From: PALSA-1353 sp050014015 | Lineage (GTDB): Bacteria > Planctomycetota > Phycisphaerae > Tepidisphaerales > Tepidisphaeraceae | Direction of reading: 5' to 3' | Assembly (NCBI GenBank): GCA_050014015.1 | Contig: JBEKEC010000006.1 | Coordinates: 72,513-136,512 of the forward strand | DNA: 64,000 nucleotides | In this document: positions 17,021 through 25,583 of the stretch, piece by piece | Layout: each line of letters opens with the position of its first letter | Numbering within the stretch: the stretch's first letter is position 1 | Translations under genes and position numbers: made by a program | Notes under the pieces: generated by a model | What the model was told of the DNA's origin: nothing | The model's input: only the letters and a program-made list of their open reading frames with translations | Databases searched by the model: none

Positions 17021-18043
17021 TCAGGTAGCCACTTTTATCCTCTGTCCCGTTTGGGCCGACTCGATGGCGGCGAAAACCATCGCCAGGCTCTTGATGTTGT
17101 CGTGGCATTCGCCCTGCGGGGTTTGGCCGGTGGACAGCGCGTGCAAAAACTCGCGCAGCGATCCGGCGATTCCGACCGGAACGTTCTCATCCACCGTTAC
17201 CGCGGCCTTTTCGGCGGCATGCACAAACCCTTCATGGCCGGTGACTCGCTCGGCGACGGGATCGTGTTCCCCGTCCCACGTCGCCGCGCCGCCCGGGCCG
17301 AATGCGCGCCATTGCGAATTCCAGCTCGTGTTCAGTCCCTGCGCGCACCAGCTTCCGTTGTAGGTGTATTGCAGTCCGCCGGTCATCTCGAAGACCGCCG
17401 TGGCGCTGGAGGCCCCGGCATACCAGCTCCAGGCCGGGTTGAATTGCCGGCAATACACCGCGACGGGATCGCGGCGGCTGATCTGGCGGGCGTTGTCGAA
17501 GGTGTGGATCGCCATGTCCAGCAACAGGGGGCTGGGCATTTGTTCGCGAAACCCGCCGAAATGCGGACCCAGGTAAAAATCACTGGTGAGGATTCCCAAC
17601 TCTCCGAGGTATTTTTCGATCGCCTCGCGAAACGCCAGGACGCGCGCGTCGTATCGGCGGCTTTGGCTGACCACGTAAAGTTTTCCCGCTCGTTCCGATG
17701 CCGCAACCATCGCGCGTGCCGACGCCATCGAATCGGCCATCGGTTTTTCCCCCAGCACGGGCACGCCCGCGGCCAGCGCCGCCAACGTGACGTCCCGATG
17801 CGCCTCGGGAACCGTCACGTCCACCACAAAATCCGGGCGCGTCTCAGCCAAGGCATTGCCCAGATCGTCGTAGGGCTTGATGGCGCTCAGTTGCAGCTTG
17901 TCGATGGCTTCGCCCGCCGCCCCGGCGCGAACGTCCATCCACCCGACGGTCTGAACGTCCCGGCAATCCCGCAGGTTCCTGGCCCACGCCTGGCCCATGC
18001 CCCCGGCGCCGACCAGCAGTGCTTTGAAAGCGGCGGTTGGCAC
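17021..18043 (-). CDS. Gfo/Idh/MocA-family oxidoreductase
   Basis: 340 residues. An N-terminal Rossmann fold shows the dinucleotide-binding motif VGAGGMGQAWA near residue 12, followed by VLGEKPMADS (~residue 98), the EKP motif containing the family's catalytic lysine. The C-terminal half is the usual alpha/beta sheet domain with MAIHTFDNAR (~residue 180). Family members reduce or oxidise sugars, inositols and related compounds with NAD(P). It starts 2 bases after the tolC-like gene and is probably the last gene of the efflux operon, though no functional link is evident. Confidence 0.9.
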   Translation of the reverse strand: MPTAAFKALLVGAGGMGQAWARNLRDCRDVQTVGWMDVRAGAAGEAIDKLQLSAIKPYDDLGNALAETRPDFVVDVTVPEAHRDVTLAALAAGVPVLGEKPMADSMASARAMVAASERAGKLYVVSQSRRYDARVLAFREAIEKYLGELGILTSDFYLGPHFGGFREQMPSPLLLDMAIHTFDNARQISRRDPVAVYCRQFNPAWSWYAGASSATAVFEMTGGLQYTYNGSWCAQGLNTSWNSQWRAFGPGGAATWDGEHDPVAERVTGHEGFVHAAEKAAVTVDENVPVGIAGSLREFLHALSTGQTPQGECHDNIKSLAMVFAAIESAQTGQRIKVAT

Positions 18044-18045
18044 TC

Positions 18046-19470
18046 TTAGGGCCTCGTGCTCGGCTCGGTCACGGGCTGCGTCGCCAGTTCCCGCAGTTCC
18101 TTTTCCGAGGGACGCGTCGTCGATTGCAGCGACGCATAACTCAGCATCCCCGCCGTCCGCAGCAGGTTGAAATACGCGGTCTTCTGCGCGAACTGTTCGG
18201 TCGTGAGTTCAAGCTGCGTGGTGAGCAGCGTCGCCTGGGCCTGCTGGACGTTCAGGTACGTTCCGCCGCCATTCTTGTACAGCATCAGAGCCAGAAGATA
18301 TTCGTCCCGCGCCGCGACCACCTGCTTTTCCAGTTCGGCCAATTCGGCATGCGCCAAATCCAGGTTCACGTAGGCGATCTGCACGTTCTGATCGATCTGG
18401 CGCTTGAGTTGTGCCTGGGTGAGCGCCGCCGAACGGTATTGCGACCACGCCTGGCGCACTTGGGCCTGGATCAATCCGCCGGTGAAAATCGGCAGGTTGA
18501 AGCTGAGCAGCGTGTCCCACATGGTGCCCGGCTGGAACGGGCGGTTGTATAGGTCATATCCGAGGTTGAAGGCGACGGTCGGATAATACTGTCCGAAGGC
18601 AACCTCGACGTTGTATCTGGCCGCACGAACGGCGGCGTCGGCGGCGCGCAGGTCCTGACGGCCGGCCTCGGCGTCGGCGATCCACCGCTCCTGCGGCCCA
18701 ATCGCCGTCGGCGCCACAAAATCATCCCGCAGCGGATTGGTGAGGATCGGCGCATCCACCAGATAGACGAGCATCGCCCGGCCATTCTTCACGTCCGCCT
18801 GCGACTGAAGCAGCGACACGCGAGTCTGCGATGCCTGGGCCTCCGCCTGCGCCACGTCCAGCCGCCGGGCGGCGCCCACGCGAAACTGTTCCTGGAGCGT
18901 CTTGACGTTCGCCTCCTGCGCCGTCAGCGAGTTGCTCAGCACGTCCACCGATTGCTCGCCGGTCAGGACCGAGAAATACGTCTGCGCCACGTCCAGCAGA
19001 ACGGTTTGCTCCGCGTCGAAAATCAATTGCTTCTGCTGCTCGATTGTCTGATCCGCAGCCTTCACGTTGTAGTAGTCGCGAAATCCGTTGAACAGGTTCC
19101 ATTGCCCCGGAATCGACGCATCGGCGCTCTGGGAATGGCGCGGCGAAACGGCGCCGTTGCTCTGGTAGCTCCACCCGGCCGAAAGACTGACCGTCGGCAG
19201 GAAATTGACGAAGGCCTTGTCCTTGCTGATCAGGGCCTGAAGATAATTCTCGCCCTGAAGCGAGAGTTGCTCCTCGTTCTGCACCGCCAACTTCACCGCA
19301 TCCGTCAGCGTCACCACCTGGTCGGGCGCAATCCGTACCGCGGCGGGCTGGTTGCCGTCGATGACCTTGCGATAAGTCGCGATCTCCTGGTTCTGGTCAG
19401 TCGCGCAGCCCGCCGCCAGGAGCACGGCACAGACGATCACGAGTCGTAGCGGCCAATTCGAATCATTCAT
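18046..19470 (-). CDS. TolC-family outer membrane efflux protein
   Basis: About 474 residues from ATG 19470, which overlaps the end of the permease gene by 8 bases; a start at 19485 is also open. A lipoprotein-like signal (VCAVLLAAGCATD) precedes two repeats of the long alpha-hairpin pattern, with a duplicated barrel segment (e.g. AQTYFSVLTGEQSVDVLSNSL and AYVNLDLAHAELAELEKQ). It should form the trimeric outer-membrane channel served by the MacAB-like genes upstream. Confidence 0.9.
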   Translation of the reverse strand: MNDSNWPLRLVIVCAVLLAAGCATDQNQEIATYRKVIDGNQPAAVRIAPDQVVTLTDAVKLAVQNEEQLSLQGENYLQALISKDKAFVNFLPTVSLSAGWSYQSNGAVSPRHSQSADASIPGQWNLFNGFRDYYNVKAADQTIEQQKQLIFDAEQTVLLDVAQTYFSVLTGEQSVDVLSNSLTAQEANVKTLQEQFRVGAARRLDVAQAEAQASQTRVSLLQSQADVKNGRAMLVYLVDAPILTNPLRDDFVAPTAIGPQERWIADAEAGRQDLRAADAAVRAARYNVEVAFGQYYPTVAFNLGYDLYNRPFQPGTMWDTLLSFNLPIFTGGLIQAQVRQAWSQYRSAALTQAQLKRQIDQNVQIAYVNLDLAHAELAELEKQVVAARDEYLLALMLYKNGGGTYLNVQQAQATLLTTQLELTTEQFAQKTAYFNLLRTAGMLSYASLQSTTRPSEKELRELATQPVTEPSTRP

Positions 19471-20674
19471 ATCGAAGCGCCTCAATCGGGTCCAGTTTGG
19501 CCGCGCGGGTCGCCGGATAAAAGCCGAAGAATATCCCCACCGCCGCCGAAAATGCCAGCGCCATCACGATGCTGTAAGGCCGAACCACGGTCGGGAACGA
19601 TGGGACGAAGTACCCCACCAGCCAGGAGGTCCCGATCCCCAATCCCACCCCCGTCAATCCGCCGACACCGCTCATGAGCATGGCTTCGATAAGGAACTGG
19701 CTGAGGATGTCGAACTCCCGCGCCCCGATGGCCTTTCGGATTCCGATCTCGCGGGTGCGTTCGGTGACGGTGACCAGCATGATGTTCATGATTCCGATGC
19801 CGCCCACGAGAAGCGAAATCCCCCCAACCGTCGCCAGCAGAATGGTAAACGTCGTCGCGGTGGCGCTGAATGCCGCGATAAACTCGCCCTGGTTCATGAT
19901 CATGATGTCATCGGGCATTCCCATCTGAATCCTGTGGCGCTGGCGCATGAGGGAATAGATGTCGCTCTGGACGGCGTCGAGGTCCGATCCCTGATCGCAT
20001 TGCACGTCGATTTCGCGCAGGAAATCCACGCCCATGAGGATGTGCATGTCCACCGTATAGGGAACGATCACCTGATCGTCGGGATTGGACCATCCCTGGT
20101 CTCCCTTGCTCTGGAGCACGCCGACCACCGTAAAGTTGATCCCATTGATCTTGATCGTCTGTCCGACCGCATCGGAGAACCCGAAGAGGTTGGACGCGGT
20201 GACCGATCCGAGGACCGCCACGCGGTTCCAGCGGTCCACGTCGAAATCCGTGAACATCTTCCCGGAGTCGATTTGGAAATCGCGGATCGCCAGATAAGTC
20301 GGCGTGGTCCCCTGCACCTGGGTGTTGGTGTTCTGGTCGAGGTATTTCACCTGATAGTTTCGCCCCACGACCGGCGAGAGCGCATGGACGTGGTCCACTT
20401 TCTGAAGGATCGTGCGGGCATCATCCTCGGTGAGATTCAACTGCGTGCCGGAGATCACGCCGGCCGTTCCCCGCGGCGAGGGGCGCACGAACAGCAGATT
20501 CGTCCCCATGGCGCTGAGCCGGTCCAGCACCTGCTGCTTGGCGCCCGTCCCGATCGCCAGCATCGCGATCACCGCCGCCACCCCGATGATGATCCCCAGC
20601 ATCGCCAGCACCGATCGCAGCTTGTTGGCCCTGAGGCTCTTGAAGGCGACTTTGACGATCATCCAAAACAGCAT
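19463..20674 (-). CDS. MacB-like ABC transporter permease
   Basis: 403 residues. One N-terminal transmembrane helix (residues ~20-42, MLGIIIGVAAVIAMLAIGTGAK), a large periplasmic MacB_PCD domain (~45-270), then three C-terminal helices with the FtsX signature (VGGIGIMNIMLVTVTERTREIGIRKAIGA). This is the classic separate-subunit version of MacB: here ATPase and permease are different genes. MacB-type pumps act as mechanotransmitters that expel toxins or lipopeptides through TolC. It lies 28 bases after the ATPase gene. Confidence 0.93.
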   Translation of the reverse strand: MLFWMIVKVAFKSLRANKLRSVLAMLGIIIGVAAVIAMLAIGTGAKQQVLDRLSAMGTNLLFVRPSPRGTAGVISGTQLNLTEDDARTILQKVDHVHALSPVVGRNYQVKYLDQNTNTQVQGTTPTYLAIRDFQIDSGKMFTDFDVDRWNRVAVLGSVTASNLFGFSDAVGQTIKINGINFTVVGVLQSKGDQGWSNPDDQVIVPYTVDMHILMGVDFLREIDVQCDQGSDLDAVQSDIYSLMRQRHRIQMGMPDDIMIMNQGEFIAAFSATATTFTILLATVGGISLLVGGIGIMNIMLVTVTERTREIGIRKAIGAREFDILSQFLIEAMLMSGVGGLTGVGLGIGTSWLVGYFVPSFPTVVRPYSIVMALAFSAAVGIFFGFYPATRAAKLDPIEALRYE

Positions 20675-20702
20675 GGCGGTTTTTCACTTGCCTTTTCGCC
20701 GG

Positions 20703-21422
20703 CTATTTGAGAATCGAAGCAAGGACTGGATCGCCGATGTCCCGCTCCTCGGCCTCATCAGTTGGGGGCACGGCAATGCGACCATCGTGCAGGTAAATCT
20801 CCCGTTGACAATGAGCGGCGACCTGGGCGTCGTGGGTGACGACCAGAATCGTGCGGCCCTGCGCGTTCAGCGATTTGAACAGCGCCAGAATCTCCTCGCC
20901 CGTCTTGCTGTCCAGAGATCCCGTCGGTTCGTCGCACAGCAGGATCGCCGGATCGGTCACCAGCGCCCGCGCCACGGCGACGCGCTGGCGTTGGCCGCCG
21001 GAAAGCTGGTTCGGTTCATGGTGCCAGCGGTCCCCCAGTCCCACGACGTCCAACGACTTCCTGGCGGCGTGCGCCGCATCCCGCCAGCCCGCGTAATGCA
21101 GCGGCAACTCCACGTTCTGCAAAGCGGTCATCCGCGGAAGAAGGTTGAAGTTCTGGAAGATAAACCCGATCCGCCGATTGCGGATTTCCGCCAGGGCATT
21201 CTTCGACAGCCCCGAAACGTTCTGGCCTGCAATGAAATATTGGCCCGAATCCGCATGGTCGAGGCAACCGAGAATGTTCATCAGCGTGGATTTCCCGCTG
21301 CCCGACGGGCCGCGGATCGCCACCATCTCCCCTTGCTCGATCGTCACGCTCACGTCGTCCAGCGCATGCACTTCCTGGCCGCCCAGCAGGTACGTCTTGA
21401 TAAGGTGCTCCGCCCGGATCAT
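20703..21422 (-). CDS. ABC transporter ATP-binding protein (MacB/LolD type)
   Basis: 239 residues from ATG 21422, which overlaps the last base of the adaptor gene (TGATG). Walker A GPSGSGKS (~residue 37), Q-loop IFQNFNLLPRMTA, signature LSGGQRQRVAVARAL, Walker B ILLCDEPTGSLD, H-loop VTHD. Close to the LolD/MacB ATPase family. A longer frame upstream (to 21491) is a shadow of the adaptor gene end. It powers the permease encoded next. Confidence 0.94.
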   Translation of the reverse strand: MIRAEHLIKTYLLGGQEVHALDDVSVTIEQGEMVAIRGPSGSGKSTLMNILGCLDHADSGQYFIAGQNVSGLSKNALAEIRNRRIGFIFQNFNLLPRMTALQNVELPLHYAGWRDAAHAARKSLDVVGLGDRWHHEPNQLSGGQRQRVAVARALVTDPAILLCDEPTGSLDSKTGEEILALFKSLNAQGRTILVVTHDAQVAAHCQREIYLHDGRIAVPPTDEAEERDIGDPVLASILK

Positions 21423-22768
21423 CAGCGTCTGCCTCCTCCTCCGGGCATTCCCGCCCCGGGCATTCTTCGGACCATCGACGCCGCCGACCACACGCTGTTC
21501 GATTCGTTCTTGTGCACGAGGACCTGCTCGCCGGCGGCAAGGCCGGACACGATCTCCTGGTTTTCTCCGTCGTCGATTCCCAGTTCCACCTCGCGGTCCT
21601 CCAAGCTGTTATCCGGCTTCACCAGCGTCACCAACGTCTTGTGCTGTTTTCTCACCACCGCCAGGATCGGAACCGTCACCACGTCCTTCTTGCTGGCCTC
21701 GATGATCTGCACGTTGGCGGTCATCTGCGGCTTGAGCAGGTCCTTGTTGTCGTCGGTCACTTCGATCTTCACTTCAAAAGTCACCACGTTGCTCGTATTG
21801 ACGCCCGTCGTGGCGATCCGAACCACCTTCCCGGAAAAATGTTTGCCCGGATACGCATCAGCCGTGATGTCCACCGTCTGTCCCTTTTTTACCCCGCCGA
21901 TCTGGCTTTCATCCACGCTGGCCAGCACGAAAATGTGAGACAGGTCCGACAGCGTCATCACGCTGGTCCCGCCGCTGACGTTGCTCATCGCCGACGCAAT
22001 GAACGTCCCCATCTGAATCTCCAGGTCCGACAACACTCCGTCCATCGGCGCCAAAACCTTCGTGTAATCGCACTGCTGCTGGGCGTTCTTCAGGCCAATC
22101 TGGTCGAGACTGACCTGCTCGTTGGCCAATTCCACGTCCTCCTTTTTCACGTCCAGCGCCACCGCCTGGCTCTTGAGCTGCTCCTTGGCGATACGGGCGT
22201 TTTTCAGATCGGCCTCGGCCTGGGTGGCATCGGTCTCGGCGGTCTCGAAGTCCTCGGGCGAGGCCAGGTTCTGCGACAGCAACTGCTTCTGGCGATCCGC
22301 TTTCCTGCGCAGGTTTTGGGCCTTGGTCTGGGCGGAAATGATGTTGGCATCGGCCTGTTCCGTCGCCGTTGTCAGGTCCTGCTCGGCGATCCGCTCGTTC
22401 TCCTGGGCTTCCGTCAACTTCGACTGCGATAATGCCACCGTCACCTTCGCCTGGTCCCGCGCAACCAACTCGTCCTGCTCGTCGAGCTTCACCAGCAGAT
22501 CGCCTTTCTTCACCTTGTCGCTGACGTCAAACGGCAGCTCGATGACTTGGCCGTAGGCGCGGCATTTGATCTGCACGTCGAGGTTGGAGGCGACCGGTCC
22601 GGTCGCCGCCACGCTCTGCGTGACGTCGCCGCGAGCGGCTGGGGTGGTGTACGAATCGACCGGCAGCGTGGTCGCGACCTTGGCCCCGCGATCATGGAAA
22701 AAAACCCCCGCCCCCGCGGTGGCTCCCGCCGCCACCACGGCCAGCACTATGACCCACGTCTTCGTCAT
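21422..22768 (-). CDS. MacA/HlyD-family periplasmic adaptor
   Basis: 448 residues. An N-terminal membrane anchor (~5-24) is followed by lipoyl-like, coiled-coil (roughly residues 105-225, rich in E, Q, A, K) and beta-barrel regions (VLASVDESQIGGVKKGQTVDITADAYPG), and a glycine-rich C-terminus (GAGMPGGGG). It bridges MacB in the inner membrane to TolC. The start overlaps the tetR stop by four bases (ATGA) and the end overlaps the ATPase start, so the cassette is translated as a coupled unit. Confidence 0.93.
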   Translation of the reverse strand: MTKTWVIVLAVVAAGATAGAGVFFHDRGAKVATTLPVDSYTTPAARGDVTQSVAATGPVASNLDVQIKCRAYGQVIELPFDVSDKVKKGDLLVKLDEQDELVARDQAKVTVALSQSKLTEAQENERIAEQDLTTATEQADANIISAQTKAQNLRRKADRQKQLLSQNLASPEDFETAETDATQAEADLKNARIAKEQLKSQAVALDVKKEDVELANEQVSLDQIGLKNAQQQCDYTKVLAPMDGVLSDLEIQMGTFIASAMSNVSGGTSVMTLSDLSHIFVLASVDESQIGGVKKGQTVDITADAYPGKHFSGKVVRIATTGVNTSNVVTFEVKIEVTDDNKDLLKPQMTANVQIIEASKKDVVTVPILAVVRKQHKTLVTLVKPDNSLEDREVELGIDDGENQEIVSGLAAGEQVLVHKNESNSVWSAASMVRRMPGAGMPGGGGRR

Positions 22769-23340
22769 GGCCCTTTCCTGCCGATGCCCCGCAGCAACAC
22801 GCTTGTGATGTGCTCGGTCAAGTCGCCTTTGTCTTGCACCTTCGCACGATATAACATCACCGCCCGCACCATCGCCATCAGATACAACCCCGTGCGTTCG
22901 GGATGGTTGTCGCTGAATTCACCGGAGGCGATCCCTTCGCGAATCACCTGCTCAATCAAATCGGCGCATTCCTTTCGCTTGTGGTCCCAGGAGGAATTCG
23001 CGTCGGGAACGCCCACCGTCCGCAATACTTCAAAGAACTGCGGATGCAATATGAAATGCTCGACCATCTCGGCGACGATGGTCCGCATCTTCGCCGCAGC
23101 GTTCAAACCCGGCTGATTCACCTCCGCATGGAGATGATCCACCATGCCCGCAAATCCCTCGTAAACCAGGTTGTAATACAACTCCTCCTTGTTCTTGAAA
23201 TAGATATAGACGGTTCCCTTTCCGACTCCAGCCGCTTCCGCAACGTCATCAAGACGCACTTTGTGGAACGGCTGTTCGGAAAAGAGCTTGACGGCCGTCT
23301 CGATGATATGTCGCCGCTTGTTTTCGTCTCGTAGTCTCAT
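22765..23340 (-). CDS. TetR/AcrR-family transcriptional regulator
   Basis: 191 residues. The N-terminal HTH (IIETAVKLFSEQPFHKVRLDDVAEAAGVGKGTVYIYFKNKEELYYN, ~13-58) is a typical TetR DNA-binding domain; the C-terminal helices form the ligand pocket. It is the first gene of the operon tetR-macA-macB-macB-tolC, so it probably represses its own operon and is released by a pump substrate. A palindromic candidate operator lies 25 bases upstream of the start. Confidence 0.93.
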   Translation of the reverse strand: MRLRDENKRRHIIETAVKLFSEQPFHKVRLDDVAEAAGVGKGTVYIYFKNKEELYYNLVYEGFAGMVDHLHAEVNQPGLNAAAKMRTIVAEMVEHFILHPQFFEVLRTVGVPDANSSWDHKRKECADLIEQVIREGIASGEFSDNHPERTGLYLMAMVRAVMLYRAKVQDKGDLTEHITSVLLRGIGRKGP

Positions 23341-23364
23341 AGTTTTGGGTTAGAAAGTTGCGCC

Positions 23365-23379
23365 GTTAGGCAAACTAAC
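23365..23379. promoter_or_regulatory. Candidate TetR operator
   Basis: A 15-base inverted repeat, GTTAG-N5-CTAAC, lies 25-39 bases before the tetR start codon, where a self-repressing TetR protein would be expected to bind. Nothing else supports it. Confidence 0.4.
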
Positions 23380-23465
23380 ACTTCGGTCGGTCATTTTAGA
23401 GAATTGCGATCCAACTTCAATGAGGGGCGATCCTAACCCCCTTATGAGAGAAGGCCCCAATTCAC

Positions 23466-24881
23466 CTACGGTCGATCAAAATTATAAATATTGCCGCTGT
23501 CGATGAATGCTTGCTGTAACTTATTTTCCGGCAATGGATTATCGTAGTTATTCGGATCGACCATGCTGCAAAACCCGCCGTTGCTCCGTTCCGGCCCGCC
23601 CGGACCGGCGGAAATCAGGATGTATGGGCCGTCATAGCTCAGTTTCTCACCGGCCAAAATCTCATTGTTGAAATTGCCGGCAGGATCCGGCTCTCCGAGC
23701 ATCCACTGGATAGCCAACTCCGGTCGAAAATCGCTCCCCATTGTCTGGGTCGGGTTTGGCCATGGCTTGGCATAGTCCAGGTTTCCAGTTACGGGGTTGG
23801 GAGCGTTCCATGCGATGTTGCTGGAACTGACGCTGAAGAACGTCGCGCCGTCCCGCCAGTCCCAAATGGCGTTCTGTCCATTTGTGCCGTCAACGGACCT
23901 TGGCTGCGAGTAACCAAAAAGCGGACCAGCCTGAACGGCAGCATTCACCGCGTACGTCGAATCATTGGTGCGATTGTTCGCCGGGCCATAACGCGGGAAA
24001 TACTGAATCACCTGTCCCCAACGATCCAGCAAAACCGGCTGGCCATAGCCTGCCAAGGCGGGAAGGGCGCTGCCGCCCTGGCCGGTCGGCGCGGAGGGAA
24101 TAAACGCGACGTTGAAGGCTTGGGCGGAAATATACGGTCCCCATACCTTGTCCTGGACCCCGGAAATATTGGCTCGGATGTGCGAGTAAAGCGGAGGAGC
24201 CGTCAATGTTATTTGAAGCGAAAGACCCGACCCGCTCACGGCCTGGATGCCGATCGTTTCCGAGTACGGCTGTGCCGGATTTCCCGCGATCGGCAAAAGA
24301 ATTAGCGAAGCGGGCGTTGGGATCGCGCCGGCCTTAGCCGCGAAAGCGGCGTCAACCTTGAACGTCACCTGATTCGAGCCGGGGGTTATGCCGGCATCTC
24401 CCGGGATAACATTTGCGGCCTGACAGCGAAATCCCGGCCCATCGTTGCCGTCGCCGAGTTCGAGATAGTTGGCATTGCCGTTGATTTCCTGCGTGAGCGC
24501 CGGCCCCGGCCCCAAAAGGGCCGATGCCAGCGTCAGATATATCGGGGCAGGCACGGCGCTATCCTGCGTGTTCCACTTCGGCAGTTCGATATTCCTGGGA
24601 TAATCCCCGAAATCTTGTTTATACGCCTGGAGCCCGGCCGCGATCGTTTGAAAATCCGCTTTCTGCTGCTCGACCACCGACCCATGCCGCAAACGCCCGG
24701 TCATAATGGCGACGATCCCCGCCAGGACCACGATGATCCCGAGCACGGCGACAAGCTCCGTCCGCGTAAAGGCCCGTCGTTGGCACGTGAGATGACCGCT
24801 GACTGGATTCACGTTGCCAGGCGGCCGTCCAGGCGGAGTGTCGCATTCCGGGAATTTGGACCATGCGATTTTGGACATCAT
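23466..24881 (-). CDS. Large pseudopilin-like protein, degenerate cleavage motif (paralogue 1)
   Basis: About 471 residues from ATG 24881 (ATG 24878 equally possible; the frame is open to 25085). After ~35 residues, RRAFTRTELVAVLGIIVVLAGIVAIMTGR is a prepilin-type hydrophobic helix, but the usual FTLVELLVVIGII is altered (FTRTELVAVL) with the Glu5 equivalent kept. A GspG-like segment follows (FQTIAAGLQAYKQDFGDYP), then ~370 residues without a recognised domain. The C-terminus ends NIYNFDRP, as in its paralogue at 25584. It probably assembles in the inner membrane/periplasm as part of a type II secretion-like pseudopilus or stays as an anchored surface protein. No secretion ATPase is nearby. 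Confidence 0.78.
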   Translation of the reverse strand: MMSKIAWSKFPECDTPPGRPPGNVNPVSGHLTCQRRAFTRTELVAVLGIIVVLAGIVAIMTGRLRHGSVVEQQKADFQTIAAGLQAYKQDFGDYPRNIELPKWNTQDSAVPAPIYLTLASALLGPGPALTQEINGNANYLELGDGNDGPGFRCQAANVIPGDAGITPGSNQVTFKVDAAFAAKAGAIPTPASLILLPIAGNPAQPYSETIGIQAVSGSGLSLQITLTAPPLYSHIRANISGVQDKVWGPYISAQAFNVAFIPSAPTGQGGSALPALAGYGQPVLLDRWGQVIQYFPRYGPANNRTNDSTYAVNAAVQAGPLFGYSQPRSVDGTNGQNAIWDWRDGATFFSVSSSNIAWNAPNPVTGNLDYAKPWPNPTQTMGSDFRPELAIQWMLGEPDPAGNFNNEILAGEKLSYDGPYILISAGPGGPERSNGGFCSMVDPNNYDNPLPENKLQQAFIDSGNIYNFDRP

Positions 24882-25583
24882 AAGACTACAAAGCACTACT
24901 AAAAACCACGTGGGGGCGCTGACAATGACGCGGTTTTTGATGGCGGCAGGGCCGTCATTGTCGATGTCAATGCGCCTTTCCGCGCGGAACTTGGGGGGGT
25001 TGCCAATTGGCCTCGCGGCGAGGCGTCGGAAAATGGGAAACAGCCCCGATTCGGACGGAAAGAAATAGCTCGCGCAGAGGCGCAAAGGCGCAGAGAATAG
25101 GGAGAAGCAAAGGCCTTTGTTTTATTCATGCCTCCGCGCCTTTGCCACGGAGGCGAAGCCTTCCGTGCCTCTGCGTGAGAACTTTCTTCAATGGATTTCG
25201 AGTCGAGCCGGGCCACAAATAGGCTTTGTACCTATTCGGATGCCGGAAAAACACTGTCCCTCTATATTTATAGCGGATAGGTGAAGGTTTTGGTCGTGTT
25301 TTTCCGGAATTTTTGCCGATGCTGAAAAAAATTTCGGGCGGGCAACCGGAGATCGCCGGGGCTGTTGTCTTATTGCGCTTTTGCGAAAGGATGAACCGCG
25401 AAGGCGCGAAGAACGCGAAGGGGCGCGAAGCGGAGCGAGGATGCGTGATGTCGTAAATTCTCGACATGGAGACAAGGAATTGCGGGATATCAACGAAGGG
25501 CGCGAAGGAATATCAAATTCCTTTCGCGCCCGCGGTTCAATTACGCCCTGGGAATAAAGGGATTGCGGCATGGCACGCACGTG
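24882..25583. repeat. Gene-free interval rich in palindromic repeats
   Basis: No supported gene. Three repeat groups are visible. At about 25076-25190 are direct CGCAGAGG/CGCAAAGG octamers followed by an inverted counterpart. At about 25395-25440 are repeated CGCGAAG units. At 25494-25540 an inverted repeat built from GCGCGAAGGAATATCAA and its complement is centred on an AT-rich loop; it shares its core with the repeat inside the gene at 29412. The gene at 25584 reads away from this interval, so its terminator or the promoter for paralogue 1 could also be here, but I could not assign either. Confidence 0.65.
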